The translations under genes and the position numbers were made by a program. Positions 43,821 to 52,389 of a stretch of 63,767 bases of DNA are shown here, in pieces (the first letter of the stretch is position 1; each line of letters begins with the position of its first letter). Under the pieces are notes generated by a model. The model made no database searches, was not told where the DNA came from, and saw only the letters and a program-made list of their open reading frames with translations. The stretch is from Verrucomicrobiia bacterium (GTDB taxonomy: Bacteria; Verrucomicrobiota; Verrucomicrobiia; Limisphaerales; UBA11358), in assembly GCA_025451535.1 (NCBI GenBank), contig JANWKE010000129.1, positions 1 to 63,767 of the forward strand, written 5' to 3'.

Positions 43821-46608
43821 GTTTTTGTATGGTTTGATGTTTTGGTTGATGTTGTTGAGCCAGATGGAGACGGAATATTCGTTCGGCGGCTCGACGACCG
43901 AAGCGAATAAGATAACCGCGCAGGCGATTCCAAAGCCGATGCTGTCCGCGCGGGACTGAACCGGCCGCAAATTCCATCGCCAGTGGCCGATGACCGGAGC
44001 GGGTGATATTCTCACGAAGTTGCTGCTTGTCCGGCGTGAAAATGCGAATGCCGCGCCGCCCCCGTGAAATGGTCACATACCATTGTTGCGCGTTCGTAGC
44101 CGGCTTGACCGTCGAATCGGAAAACAGGACGTAATCCACGGTTTTGCCCTGTGAACCGTAGGATGTGACCGCGTAGCCGGGAAGAAATTCACGGAAAGAT
44201 TTGTCCAAGACGCGGCCATCAGTCAGTTCAACTCCACCATCGGCGCGAACAGATTTTACGGTGACGAGTTCACCGTTGGTGACGCGCCCGCCTGAAGCCA
44301 GTTTGCGATTGGCCTTGAGATGCAGACGGTCCCCTTGAGCGACAGAAAGCTCGCGCGCCTGGCAGACCGTAATACGGTCAAGCAATCGGTTCGAGACCAT
44401 CACGAATTTCCCGCCAACTTCAACAAGCACGCTCGATTTCAAAATTCCCGCCAGTTTGCCCTTCGCGCCCGGTTGGGCATTGCGGACTTTCTGATTGAAG
44501 ACAATGACGGCATCTTGCGGATAGAAACGCATATCGCGCTTCTGTGCGTTGGTGAGGTCCATCCTCTCCAGTGCTTGAACAATCGAGTCCGCTGAGCCAA
44601 GCAATCCTTTCCCTTTCAACGCATCACGCACGCGCGAGTTGACGTGATGCACTTCACCCCAAGTCTGCGAGACGACGACCGCCGAAGCGTTTTGCTCTGT
44701 GAGCCGGAGATATTCGTCGGCGAGCTTGTCGGCTTGTTCACCGATGCCACACGCGACAATTGCGCCCATTTTGTCGAGGCGTTCAAATGAATCGCCCAAC
44801 TTACCAGCCGCAGCCGCTTCAACGGCTTTTCGATACATCCTGATGCGATTGCGTTCCTCGACATCGCGACCGAGCAACGGGTCTTGCCGTCGAATCTTGT
44901 GCAGTTCGACCGGTTTCACTCCCGCATGGCGTTCGATGGCAAGCAGGGCATCCGAAGCCTCAACCGCGCCGTGTTGCCGGGTGTCGCCGGAGAGAACCAG
45001 CCGTCCGTGTCGCTCATGGATCAACCTGACTAGCTCCAACATTTGCCGCCCGCCAATCTGTCCCGCTTCGTCCACCACGATCACGGCGCTGTCAGCCAAT
45101 TCACCTTTGGCTAAAAAACTGGCGACCGTCGTTGGCGTCGGAAATCCAGTCTTCTCCATTTCCACGACTTGCTGACGTTGAGGGGCGAGGACGACCACGC
45201 CCCGGCCAGACTGCCGCAGTTGCTCCACCAGTTCGCTCAGAACAAAGCTTTTGCCCGTGCCCGCACCGCCACGAAAAACAGAAACGCCGTTTGTCGAACG
45301 CAGCAAGGTTTCGAGAGCTTGGCGTTGTTCATTATCAAGTTGGGGATTTGCCGGACGAGGATTCGCCACCAGCGGGAGACAATCCCCGACGCCCTCTTTC
45401 GCGGTCTGGACGATTTCCCATTCACGGAGGAGAACTTCACGCAGAGTCACTTCACCTGGGTGCGCTTCGTCCCGGATATAGCCACGCCGCTGGGTGAATT
45501 CCTTGAGATCGGAAACCGAAAAACCTTCACCCCGCGCCCGGCCCAATGCCTCCTGCCACACCTGACATTCCAGCACGACCGAGTTGCGGTCGAACAAATG
45601 TTCCTCTGCCCATTGCACGGCTTCGTTGATGGACACCCTTTGTTCACTGGACAAACTGTGTGTGGATTGCCCGCAAAGATGGCTCAAGATTTGTCGCTCC
45701 TCTCGCGTCAATTGCGACTCCCACAATCCATTCAATTGGTCACGGCTCAAATCGCGCTGCTTTCGTGCCCGCTCCGCCGTTGCCAACAACCTGCGCGCGG
45801 CCATCACATCGCCGCCTGCAAGTTCCGGCTTTTCGTCCAGCAGTTTTGCCATTGCCTGGTCAATCTCTGCACGCCGTTTCGAGAATCGTCTGCAAAGCTC
45901 TTCCGATATTCCTTCGATTTGGAAATCACCACGCGCATGGTTTTGAATCCGATACCCGAACCCGCGCAACTCACGAGCGAGTTCGTGATAATAGGCGTTC
46001 TCGGCAAATTTTCTGGCACGCAACAGTTCATAATTCTGGAGAGCTTTCCAGCGATTCTCGACTGGATCAAAAGTTGCGTTGAAGACAATGCAGTGGGTGT
46101 GGACATGGGGATCAAGGGCGCGTGACGTGTCGTGGGTGAACAACGCGGCAGTAAAATTACCAGTCAACCGGTCGGTTTGCGCACCATCAAGTCGGATGCG
46201 GGTTGCTGTAAAAGCTTCAAATTCCCGCAAAGCTAAACGCACGGCGCGGGCATGTGCTTGATGAATTCGTTCGTCTTTGCCGAGAAATGCCGCAAGCGAA
46301 ACCGACTTTGGCGGTGAGAACGTGAAATCAAAGAAAATCCGCCGGTTGGCCGTGCTTTGGCCGCTTTCAGTCCGCGTCGTGTTCAACCGCTGTGTCAGGG
46401 TCTCGCCGGAAGACGGATGCTGATTTTCACACAGCCGCAGAAATTCCTCTGCTCGGACTTTACCGGACAATCCAAGTTTTTCCGCGCCCAATCCAATCCA
46501 TTCACCGGACACTCGTTGGCCTTCGTCGTAATAATCACCAACGCAAAGATGTTCTTTGAAATATTCTTCGGCGTTTTTGAGGTTGTATTGAGTCTTGGCC
46601 GTGACCAT
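43759..46608 (-). CDS. traI: MobF-family conjugative relaxase-helicase (TrwC/TraI type)
   Basis: The N-terminal HUH relaxase domain shows the family start NAEEYFKEHLCVGDYYDEG with a Tyr pair, SPPKSVSLAAFL and the three-His metal motif DPHVHTHCIVFNA. The C-terminal superfamily 1 helicase has Walker A FRGGAGTGKSFVLSEL, Walker B VIVVDEAGQIGG, TRQHGAVEASDA and a late SYGSQGKTVDYV motif. It nicks one strand at oriT, stays covalently attached and unwinds the DNA for transfer. At 949 residues it is typical for TrwC. It faces the plus-strand tra genes across two small genes and the presumed oriT. Confidence 0.95.
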   Translation of the reverse strand: MVTAKTQYNLKNAEEYFKEHLCVGDYYDEGQRVSGEWIGLGAEKLGLSGKVRAEEFLRLCENQHPSSGETLTQRLNTTRTESGQSTANRRIFFDFTFSPPKSVSLAAFLGKDERIHQAHARAVRLALREFEAFTATRIRLDGAQTDRLTGNFTAALFTHDTSRALDPHVHTHCIVFNATFDPVENRWKALQNYELLRARKFAENAYYHELARELRGFGYRIQNHARGDFQIEGISEELCRRFSKRRAEIDQAMAKLLDEKPELAGGDVMAARRLLATAERARKQRDLSRDQLNGLWESQLTREERQILSHLCGQSTHSLSSEQRVSINEAVQWAEEHLFDRNSVVLECQVWQEALGRARGEGFSVSDLKEFTQRRGYIRDEAHPGEVTLREVLLREWEIVQTAKEGVGDCLPLVANPRPANPQLDNEQRQALETLLRSTNGVSVFRGGAGTGKSFVLSELVEQLRQSGRGVVVLAPQRQQVVEMEKTGFPTPTTVASFLAKGELADSAVIVVDEAGQIGGRQMLELVRLIHERHGRLVLSGDTRQHGAVEASDALLAIERHAGVKPVELHKIRRQDPLLGRDVEERNRIRMYRKAVEAAAAGKLGDSFERLDKMGAIVACGIGEQADKLADEYLRLTEQNASAVVVSQTWGEVHHVNSRVRDALKGKGLLGSADSIVQALERMDLTNAQKRDMRFYPQDAVIVFNQKVRNAQPGAKGKLAGILKSSVLVEVGGKFVMVSNRLLDRITVCQARELSVAQGDRLHLKANRKLASGGRVTNGELVTVKSVRADGGVELTDGRVLDKSFREFLPGYAVTSYGSQGKTVDYVLFSDSTVKPATNAQQWYVTISRGRRGIRIFTPDKQQLRENITRSGHRPLAMEFAAGSVPRGQHRLWNRLRGYLIRFGRRAAERIFRLHLAQQHQPKHQTIQKHEHKNTRMLGQRPTGTRITH

Positions 46609-46690
46609 GCAACGGACATTATCAGGACTCTTCGCGAATCATGTGTAGCTGATACATCTTCGCGCACTTGGTTTCTGTTGAACTGTCGCC

Positions 46691-46969
46691 ATGAAAACGA
46701 GTGCGACACTGAAGCCCGGCAAGCAACTGTGGGGAATATACCACACCGACCGGGAATACGCCCGTGAGTTGGGTGATCCACTTCGCACGGTCGTTGAAGC
46801 GCCCAACAAACTCATCGCCGAAGAAACCGCCGCGCGACTTGGATTTGGTGATCCGTGGGCGCATCCGGTCAATTCATTAAAAGCAAGGCACGCACAGTGG
46901 CTTCACAAACGTCGCCCAGGACACCGGCAAGAACTCGCGCACAAAACATCTCAGGGCATCCACATCTGA
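46691..46969 (+). CDS. Small hypothetical protein of the transfer region
   Basis: A 92-residue protein reading GKQLWGIYHTDREYARELGD, then APNKLIAEETAARLGFGDPWAHPV, followed by a basic C-terminus. The APNKLxAEExAAxLGFxDPWAHPV block looks conserved and recurs, from memory, beside similar tra genes. It is divergent from the relaxase gene with 82 bp between them. The function is unknown. Confidence 0.6.
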   Translation: MKTSATLKPGKQLWGIYHTDREYARELGDPLRTVVEAPNKLIAEETAARLGFGDPWAHPVNSLKARHAQWLHKRRPGHRQELAHKTSQGIHI

Positions 46970-46971
46970 TT

Positions 46972-47226
46972 ATGCAAACACCAACCACCGCACAAATCCG
47001 CACCGCCATCGAGGTGCTAAAAAAACTTGGCGAACGTATCAATACCCGCGCCGGAAATTCCGTGATGCAATTATCGGAAACTCCAAACGGCGCTCATCAT
47101 GCCGGGCACATTGAAGTGGGAGCGATTGAACAAACCAGCCGCATTGAAACCGTCGCCAATCAACTGAAGCAATGGCGAAACGAGTTGGGCCAGGATAGCA
47201 GGCAATGTGTTTCTCATCATGTTTAA
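46972..47226 (+). CDS. Small hypothetical protein of the transfer region
   Basis: The ATG at 46972 follows the preceding stop by two bases and gives an 84-residue protein. It begins MQTPTTAQIRTAIEVLKKLG and contains GHIEVGAIEQTSRIETVANQ. The start is AT-rich and the frame is cleanly helical. It is probably co-transcribed with the gene at 46691. No family is recognised; an accessory role at oriT is possible from position. Confidence 0.55.
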   Translation: MQTPTTAQIRTAIEVLKKLGERINTRAGNSVMQLSETPNGAHHAGHIEVGAIEQTSRIETVANQLKQWRNELGQDSRQCVSHHV

Positions 47227-47680
47227 GACAAGGCACGCGTTACCCCTTGATTTCTCAAGGACTTTAGTCCGTGCGCTAGTCGCGACAGATGCTCGATATA
47301 GCTACACAAAATGAATTGTCCACAGCCACAGACGCGGCTTATCCGTGAGCTTGAACAGTCCCCATGCTGGACGCGGAAGCGAATTGTCCGTGGCCACAAA
47401 CAATCCGTGTCCGCAGGCAGTCCGCGCCAACGGGCGCGTTTGCAAACAGGCCGTGGCCTTGCACAAACAATGGCTTCAATCATCCGTGAACGCGCAACGG
47501 CAGCGAGTGCGACTTGTCCGCAGACAGTCCGCAGCCGTGAGCAATCCATTTTCGTAAACTGGTCACGCACGCAATTTGTCCGCGACCGTGGCCCGGCAAC
47601 GAGTGATCCGCGTCCCCGGATTGTCGTGTCCGCATGGGTTACGGCCAGTTTCCCTGTTTTCATTCAAATCATTGCACCCT
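47227..47680. other. Candidate origin of transfer (oriT): repeat-rich non-coding region
   Basis: This 454-bp stretch between the minus-strand relaxase side and the plus-strand traK-like gene has no credible gene. It carries many variants of a short motif: TTGTCC at about 47319, 47386, 47514 and 47576, usually in the context AATTGTCCgnggcc or cTTGTCCGCAGACAGTCCGCAG. Partial inverted copies (CAATCC, GGCCAC) also occur. Repeat-rich sequence at this place between traI and traK matches the layout of oriT in RK2-like Tra1 regions. The nick site cannot be assigned by eye. Confidence 0.5.
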
Positions 47681-48133
47681 ATGAACACGTTTGATCCAGT
47701 CGAAGTCCGCAAGGCGGTCGCAGAATTTACACCGCGCCGGCCACAGAAGTTCCAAGATTTGGTCCCGGCGAAAGAGGTCATTGTTGAATTGCGACAGAAA
47801 GGCGGGTCGTATCGCTCCATCGCCGAATTGCTGACGCAACACTGTTTGCCGACTAGCAAGACGGCCATCGCCATGTTTTGTCACCAGGTTCTCGGCGAAA
47901 ACATCCGGCCACGCAAACGACCAGCACGGAAACGCCCGCCAGCCTCGATGCCAGCAAATGGAGGAGCAGCAACCACGGATTCAACGCCTGCGGGCGAATC
48001 CGGCACACCGGCAGAACCTCCGCCAAATTCAGACGGCGGTGAAACATCGCTCGCCCATTCGCGCGGCCCGCGCATTGCCCAAGTCCGCAAACTCAACCAA
48101 CAATCCAATGAAAAGACTGATTCTCATCCTTAA
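47681..48133 (+). CDS. traK: TraK-like conjugal transfer protein
   Basis: The ATG at 47681 starts MNTFDPVEVRKAVAEFTPRR. Residues 30-70 (VIVELRQKGGSYRSIAELLT, TAIAMFCHQVLG) form a helix-turn-helix-like unit. A long Pro/Ala/Gly-rich basic tail follows. TraK proteins of IncP-type systems bind oriT, and this gene sits directly beside the repeat-rich candidate region. Its 3' end overlaps the next gene by 26 bases. The assignment rests on position, size and HTH-like sequence; the symbol is tentative. Confidence 0.6.
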   Translation: MNTFDPVEVRKAVAEFTPRRPQKFQDLVPAKEVIVELRQKGGSYRSIAELLTQHCLPTSKTAIAMFCHQVLGENIRPRKRPARKRPPASMPANGGAATTDSTPAGESGTPAEPPPNSDGGETSLAHSRGPRIAQVRKLNQQSNEKTDSHP

Positions 48134-48799
48134 TGGCAAAGGCGGCGTCGGTAAAGTTTCTTCGCCGTCAATTTCGTCCAATTCCTCAAGGACAAGGGCA
48201 TCGCCCATGTCGCGATTGACAGCGACAACGAGAACTCGACGTTGAAACGGTTTCATCCCGACACGCGATTTCTCGATTTGAGCAAACGGCGCGACCTCGA
48301 CGCCATTTTCGCGGCGCTGGCAAAGACAAATCTGGTCGTCGTGGATTGCCGCGCCGCATCCACCGACCTGTTTATTGATTTTTTCAACGAAATTGATTTG
48401 CCCGCCATGCTTGCAGCGTTTGACGCCAAGCTCACCCTGGTCATGCCGGTGAACCACGAATCGGACAGCGTGGATCAAATTCAACGACTGACCGACGAAT
48501 TCAAAAACCGGTGCAATTACATTGTCGTTCGCAACGCTGCGCACAGCGACAGCTTCGCCATTTTTGAATCCAGCGAAGTCCGGGCGCTTCTCGCTGACAA
48601 ACTCGGCGGGCGTGAAATCACCATGACCCGGATGCGAGACTGGCTGGTCGAGGCGCTCAACGCAGAGAACCTTACGATTTCGGCAGCAACAAAACATGCT
48701 TCGTTCAGCCTGCTGGACCGGCAACGAATCCAAACGTGGCAGCGGAAACTTTTCGCTGAAATTGAATCAGCCGCAAACCTGCTTCTGCCAGCAAAGTGA
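48108..48799 (+). pseudogene. traL: TraL-like ParA-type ATPase, frameshifted in the Walker A motif
   Basis: The start MKRLILILNGKGGVGK is a deviant Walker A of the ParA/MinD/TraL class. One base is then missing near 48153: the frame runs into VSSPSISS and stops at 48245. The expected SFFAVNFVQFLKDKGIAHVA, then IDSDNENSTLKRF, continues in the other frame to 48799, including LVVVDCRAASTDLF and LTLVMPVNHESDSVDQI. Restoring one A in GGTAAA(A)GTTTC mends the gene. It may be inactivated or the base may be a sequence error. Its location after a TraK-like gene fits TraL. Confidence 0.8.
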
Positions 48800-49170
48800 T
48801 GTCCAAGCCCATCACACAACCACCGGACTTCGACGAGGAATTCACCAAGGCCGTCGCCGAGTGGCGCGATAAACATCGGCTGCGAGAAGACGACGCGGTG
48901 ACATTGCTCGTCGAATTGTTCCGAATTCACCAAAAGCATTGGGATGAACTTCGCCGCCGGGAAATTCCCGCGTTTTCCGAATTTCGGGCGGACATTGGCA
49001 AACTGGCTGACGCGGCGCGGACATTTCAGGTCCAAGCATCCTCCCTGTTGGAGGCGCTTCGCGATCAGCCGGTGGGCAACCGGTCGGTTCGCATAACCCG
49101 CACCGCCGCGATTTTTGCCGCGCTTGCCTGTCTTCTGGGCGGCTATCTCATCGGGAGGGCGTGGCGATGA
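48799..49170 (+). CDS. traM: TraM-like small membrane protein of the transfer operon
   Basis: The ATG at 48799 shares its first base with the end of the traL stop; a GTG lies just before it. The 123-residue protein has a charged helical N-terminal part (DEEFTKAVAEWRDKHRLRED, VELFRIHQKHWDELRRREI) and a single C-terminal membrane helix (TAAIFAALACLLGGYLIG). Its stop overlaps the coupling-protein start as ATGA. Size, C-terminal anchor and order agree with TraM of RK2-like systems. The detailed function is unknown. Confidence 0.65.
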   Translation: MSKPITQPPDFDEEFTKAVAEWRDKHRLREDDAVTLLVELFRIHQKHWDELRRREIPAFSEFRADIGKLADAARTFQVQASSLLEALRDQPVGNRSVRITRTAAIFAALACLLGGYLIGRAWR

Positions 49171-50651
49171 AACTCAACTTCATTCCGTTCGACCCGATAA
49201 TTCCGCCGCCAGACATCTTGCTCGCGTTGCGGCATCCGCAATACTTCCTAGCGGCTGGCGGAATTCTTCTGGCACTCATCGCAGTTTGGCTCTTGTTTAT
49301 TCCTCGTAATCCCAATGGCTGCGTCGCGCGACTCGGCGGTCTGAAGTGGAAACGCAATCAATTCTGTCGCGGCTGGCTCATCACCGGCGACACCGGCTCT
49401 GGCAAAACCAGTTCCGGCATAAATCAATTGGCGCATCAAGTTTTTCAAAATGAACCGACATGGGGCGGGTTGTGCGTTGACGAAAAAGGCGTGTATTGGG
49501 AGACGCTCGCGGCAATGGCGCGTCACTACGGACGCGAACACGATTTGATTCATCTGCAAATCCGTTCAAACATCACCGATTCGCAGTGGACGCCACCGAA
49601 TCGCTACAACCTGACCGGCGACCGCAGTATTCCATTCTCCACCTACGCCAAGTTCATCGTGGACACCGCGACAAGTCTTGGGCAGGGCGGGGACAAAGGT
49701 TTTTTCAAGAGCCAGGCCCAGACGCATATTGCGCACGCACTCGAAATGCTCTTTGAATTGAATCGCCCCGTGACTTTGCTCGATGCGTATGAATTGTTGT
49801 CCAATGGCGACCTGCTCGAAGAAGAAATGGAAAATCTTGAAAATCTCCTCGAAACACCCCGCCGGGCCGCCATTCACGCACACTTTCTCGACCGTTTTCT
49901 CACCCAGCCCGCCGAACAATTTGGCGGCGTCCGAGAAACCATCGGCAACTACCTGCAATACTTCCTGACTCCGGAAGTCGCCGAGGTGTTTTGCACCGGG
50001 GAAAGCACTTTTAATTTTTCGGCGATTGACCAGGGCAAAATCATTCTCACGACGATGCCGCAAAAGTTTCAAACCGAACGGCGTTATGTGAACACATTCC
50101 TGAAGCTGCTTTACTACAATCATGCCTTGCGCCGCTTCGACAAAACCAAGATGGCCCGCGCGAAGGACAATTTGCTCATCCTCTGGGCTGACGAAGCGCA
50201 GCGGTTCATGACGGCCAGCGAAGATGGAACGAGCGATTACAATTGCGTAGATGTCATCCGTGAGGCGGGCGCGACAGTTGTCGCCGCCGCGCAAAGCACC
50301 ACTTCGCTGATTCCACCGCTCGGCAATGACAAATCAAAAGTCCTGACTTTGAATCTTCGCAACCGGATGATTTTCCGCTCTGCCGACGAAGCCGATGCCG
50401 TTCAAGCCGCCGACTTCATTGGCAAAAAACGGGTCGTAAAACGCTCATGGGGTTACAGCGCCGGAAAGCGAAACGTGAATTACAACGAAACCGAGGAACA
50501 CAAAATCAAGCCGCACAAGCTCCGCAATCTCCGCGACCATGAGTGCGTTGTCGTTCATTGCGAACGGGGATTTCGGCGCGTAACTCTCCGGCCACTGGAG
50601 GCTGACGGCACGGTTGCGAAATGGTTTCCGTGGTGGAGAGGGCTGATTTAA
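49167..50651 (+). CDS. Type IV coupling protein-like ATPase (VirD4/TraD/TraG class)
   Basis: One N-terminal membrane helix (about residues 27-46) precedes a P-loop domain with Walker A WLITGDTGSGKTSSG and a following VDEKGVYWETLA. Walker B is LLILWADEAQRF, and AGATVVAAAQSTTSLIPPLG matches the AQS/T segment of coupling proteins. These hexameric ATPases link the relaxosome to the secretion channel and pump DNA. It is 494 residues long, without the all-alpha domain of larger TraDs. The ATG overlaps the traM stop. No mating-pair-formation genes follow, so transfer would need another T4SS or genes outside the window. Confidence 0.88.
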   Translation: MKLNFIPFDPIIPPPDILLALRHPQYFLAAGGILLALIAVWLLFIPRNPNGCVARLGGLKWKRNQFCRGWLITGDTGSGKTSSGINQLAHQVFQNEPTWGGLCVDEKGVYWETLAAMARHYGREHDLIHLQIRSNITDSQWTPPNRYNLTGDRSIPFSTYAKFIVDTATSLGQGGDKGFFKSQAQTHIAHALEMLFELNRPVTLLDAYELLSNGDLLEEEMENLENLLETPRRAAIHAHFLDRFLTQPAEQFGGVRETIGNYLQYFLTPEVAEVFCTGESTFNFSAIDQGKIILTTMPQKFQTERRYVNTFLKLLYYNHALRRFDKTKMARAKDNLLILWADEAQRFMTASEDGTSDYNCVDVIREAGATVVAAAQSTTSLIPPLGNDKSKVLTLNLRNRMIFRSADEADAVQAADFIGKKRVVKRSWGYSAGKRNVNYNETEEHKIKPHKLRNLRDHECVVVHCERGFRRVTLRPLEADGTVAKWFPWWRGLI

Positions 50652-50877
50652 GAGAGGAAATCTGTTTCAAACCCACTCGACGGGACGAGGGACAGTTTCA
50701 TTTTCGTTCACCCGAACCGTGGCCGGAAGAACATGGCGTGGAATGTCGGCAAGTGGGAGTGGTTTGCAAGTCACGCCCATACGGTGATTTCCAATGGCGA
50801 GGTTGAGTTTGGCGAACATCCCTCTGAAATGCGCAACAGCCGACGATTTGGCGTTGTCCTAATTTGAAATTCCGATT

Positions 50878-51189
50878 TCACTTTTTTGTTCTTACTTCGG
50901 CCACAATTGCTACCTTGACGGCTGTTTCCGGTGAGATAACTGGCGGGATTTGCAATACGGTCACGAACCTCTCGCCCTTATCGTCCTTGCCTTCATTGTG
51001 TGACCATCCATAACAAACTTTGGCCTTGTCGTGTCCGTATAGGTCAAACACTTCAACCTCACCCTTCCAGATGGTGCGACCTTCAAACACTTCCTCAACC
51101 GGCACAGTCTCGCGGTAATTGGCCCCGCAATCGTGCAATTGCTGAATCGCCACTTGTAGGCGCGCTAGATAATCTTGTTTATTCGCCAC
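50878..51189 (-). CDS. IS passenger protein of unknown function
   Basis: The GTG at 51189 gives VANKQDYLARLQVAIQQLHD, then CGANYRETVPVEEVFEGRTIW and EVFDLYGHDKAKVCYGWSH, ending in ETAVKVAIVAEVRTKK. The protein is about 103 residues. It overlaps the transposase stop by 11 bases and ends just inside the left inverted repeat. From memory, similar short proteins accompany IS1-like transposases in several phyla. The function is unknown. A longer frame starting at 51234 is possible but would lie inside the transposase gene. Confidence 0.65.
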   Translation of the reverse strand: MANKQDYLARLQVAIQQLHDCGANYRETVPVEEVFEGRTIWKGEVEVFDLYGHDKAKVCYGWSHNEGKDDKGERFVTVLQIPPVISPETAVKVAIVAEVRTKK

Positions 51190-52009
51190 AACGTTCAATG
51201 AGTTCCGCAACCGTCCATGCGCTATTCTCGACACCAGCCGCTTGCGCGGGCGTCATGCGGATGGAATTGTGCGATTTGCAGAAATTGTAATAAGCGAAAT
51301 TCAACGCGACCGCAGCCTGAAAGTTTTCAAATTTCTTGCTGTATGCGTTCGTCAAACGAGTCAGGCGGCGGCAATGCATCCGCAGCGTCAGGTTTTGGCT
51401 TTCAACGTGCGAAGTCGTTATCCGGCTCACATCCGGCATCCCAGAAACGATTGTGCGCTCGACCTTGACCACTTCAACCGGACTATACCGAATGGCGGCG
51501 GCGGCGCTACCGAGAACTGACATGGAGTAGGTTTTTACGATTTGCCCGTGGTCAACTTCCGTTCCAAAACCGCGTTCAATCGCATCGGGATAAGCTTTGA
51601 GCGAGTCAGTTGAAACTTGAATCCGGTTTGCCATGCGGGAAGCCAACTCTTCCATGAAGGCCCGCGCATGATAGGTATCGCGTTTGCCGACGATGAAGGA
51701 TGGAATCAACTTCGTGTCCGCATCCAGCGCAATAAACGTCCAAACGTCGCCGTATGCGCCAACGCGCTCGGCGTTCTTACGCTTCGCGCCGATGAATCCC
51801 CAGATTTCATCGCACTCAATTTGCTTGCACGTCAGGCCGCGCATTTTGGAGTCCATTATCTTCTGGCAGCCTTCGCCCACGCGAAGCCCCAGACGCATTA
51901 TCGTGTCACGGTGAATTTCGGTGATGCGTTCAATGCTGCGGATGCTATTACCCTCTGCGAGCATGGAAACCGCCATCGCTTTCTTTTCGGTTTTCAGTAT
52001 GTTTGCCAT
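51179..52009 (-). CDS. IS1-like DDE transposase
   Basis: The 276-residue protein starts with an HTH-like region (MAVSMLAEGNSIRSIERITE, THRDTI-type). The catalytic core follows: first Asp in IECDEIWGFIGAKRKN, second Asp in QVSTDSLKAYPDAIERGFG, and Glu in TSHVESQNLTLRMHCRRLTR. C-terminal NFAYYNFCKSHNSIRMTPAQ is usual in the IS1/IS1595-type group. The flanking 19-bp inverted repeats and 8-bp target duplication agree. The frame is intact, so the element may still be active. Confidence 0.92.
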   Translation of the reverse strand: MANILKTEKKAMAVSMLAEGNSIRSIERITEIHRDTIMRLGLRVGEGCQKIMDSKMRGLTCKQIECDEIWGFIGAKRKNAERVGAYGDVWTFIALDADTKLIPSFIVGKRDTYHARAFMEELASRMANRIQVSTDSLKAYPDAIERGFGTEVDHGQIVKTYSMSVLGSAAAAIRYSPVEVVKVERTIVSGMPDVSRITTSHVESQNLTLRMHCRRLTRLTNAYSKKFENFQAAVALNFAYYNFCKSHNSIRMTPAQAAGVENSAWTVAELIERCGE

Positions 52010-52086
52010 GTCTTTTTTAATGTTGACTAAATGTAAGACATAAACGATAATCTGTCAACATCTTTTTTGTCATACACAAATAAATT

Positions 52087-52278
52087 ATGAAAAGACCAAA
52101 AATAGGCAGGCCAACCGTCCCCAAGGCCAAATATCGGGGCATTTTGATGCAGGCGAGGGTTTCTCCAGAGGAAAATAAGGCGATTTTGACCGCTATTAAG
52201 CAGGCCAAAGACGTTAAATCCGCTTGGATACGGAAGGCATTGCTTTCCGCTGCGGCGAGTGATAAACCAGTTTCATAA
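52087..52278 (+). CDS. Small RHH-like protein carried by the IS
   Basis: A 63-residue basic protein with MKRPKIGRPTVPKAKYRGIL, RVSPEENKAILTAIKQAKDV and WIRKALLSAA. A basic N-terminal strand followed by two helices is the layout of ribbon-helix-helix DNA-binding proteins. It is divergent from the transposase with 77 bp between them, a good position for autoregulation of the transposase promoter, which is inferred. The family is not identified. Confidence 0.6.
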   Translation: MKRPKIGRPTVPKAKYRGILMQARVSPEENKAILTAIKQAKDVKSAWIRKALLSAAASDKPVS

Positions 52279-52283
52279 TCATG

Positions 52284-52357
52284 TGGATGCGGCGAGCCTC
52301 GGACTCGCAATCTGCGATTGTAAGGAACGCCAGGTTTGCCAATTAACCTACGCACCC
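52284..52357 (-). tRNA. tRNA-like sequence inside the IS, anticodon arm imperfect
   Basis: On the minus strand a 74-nt cloverleaf can be drawn. The acceptor is GGGTGCG/CGCATCC (one G-U), positions 8-9 are TA, the D arm is GGTT-AATTGGCA-AACC, the T arm is GCGAG-TCCGAGG-CTCGC, the variable loop has five bases and the discriminator is A. The anticodon arm is imperfect: GCGTT/ATCGC has a T-T mismatch and there is an extra base before it. The loop can be read CCTTACA (anticodon TTA) or, shifted by one, CTTACAA (TAC, Val). CCA is not encoded. It could be a tRNA or a decaying copy. Confidence 0.5.
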
Positions 52358-52389
52358 AAAACAGTTGTAAAATTGCACGCATTTTGAAA

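Noticed and set aside
47223-47694. Genes on both strands in the repeat-rich region (127 and 146 residues)
   Set aside because: Both frames are Arg/Cys-rich translations of the repeats, lack family resemblance and overlap each other; non-coding oriT sequence explains them better.
48108-48245. Programmed frameshift in the TraL-like gene
   Set aside because: The site GGTAAAGTTTC is not a recognised slippery heptamer and no stimulatory structure is evident; a deletion or sequence error is simpler.
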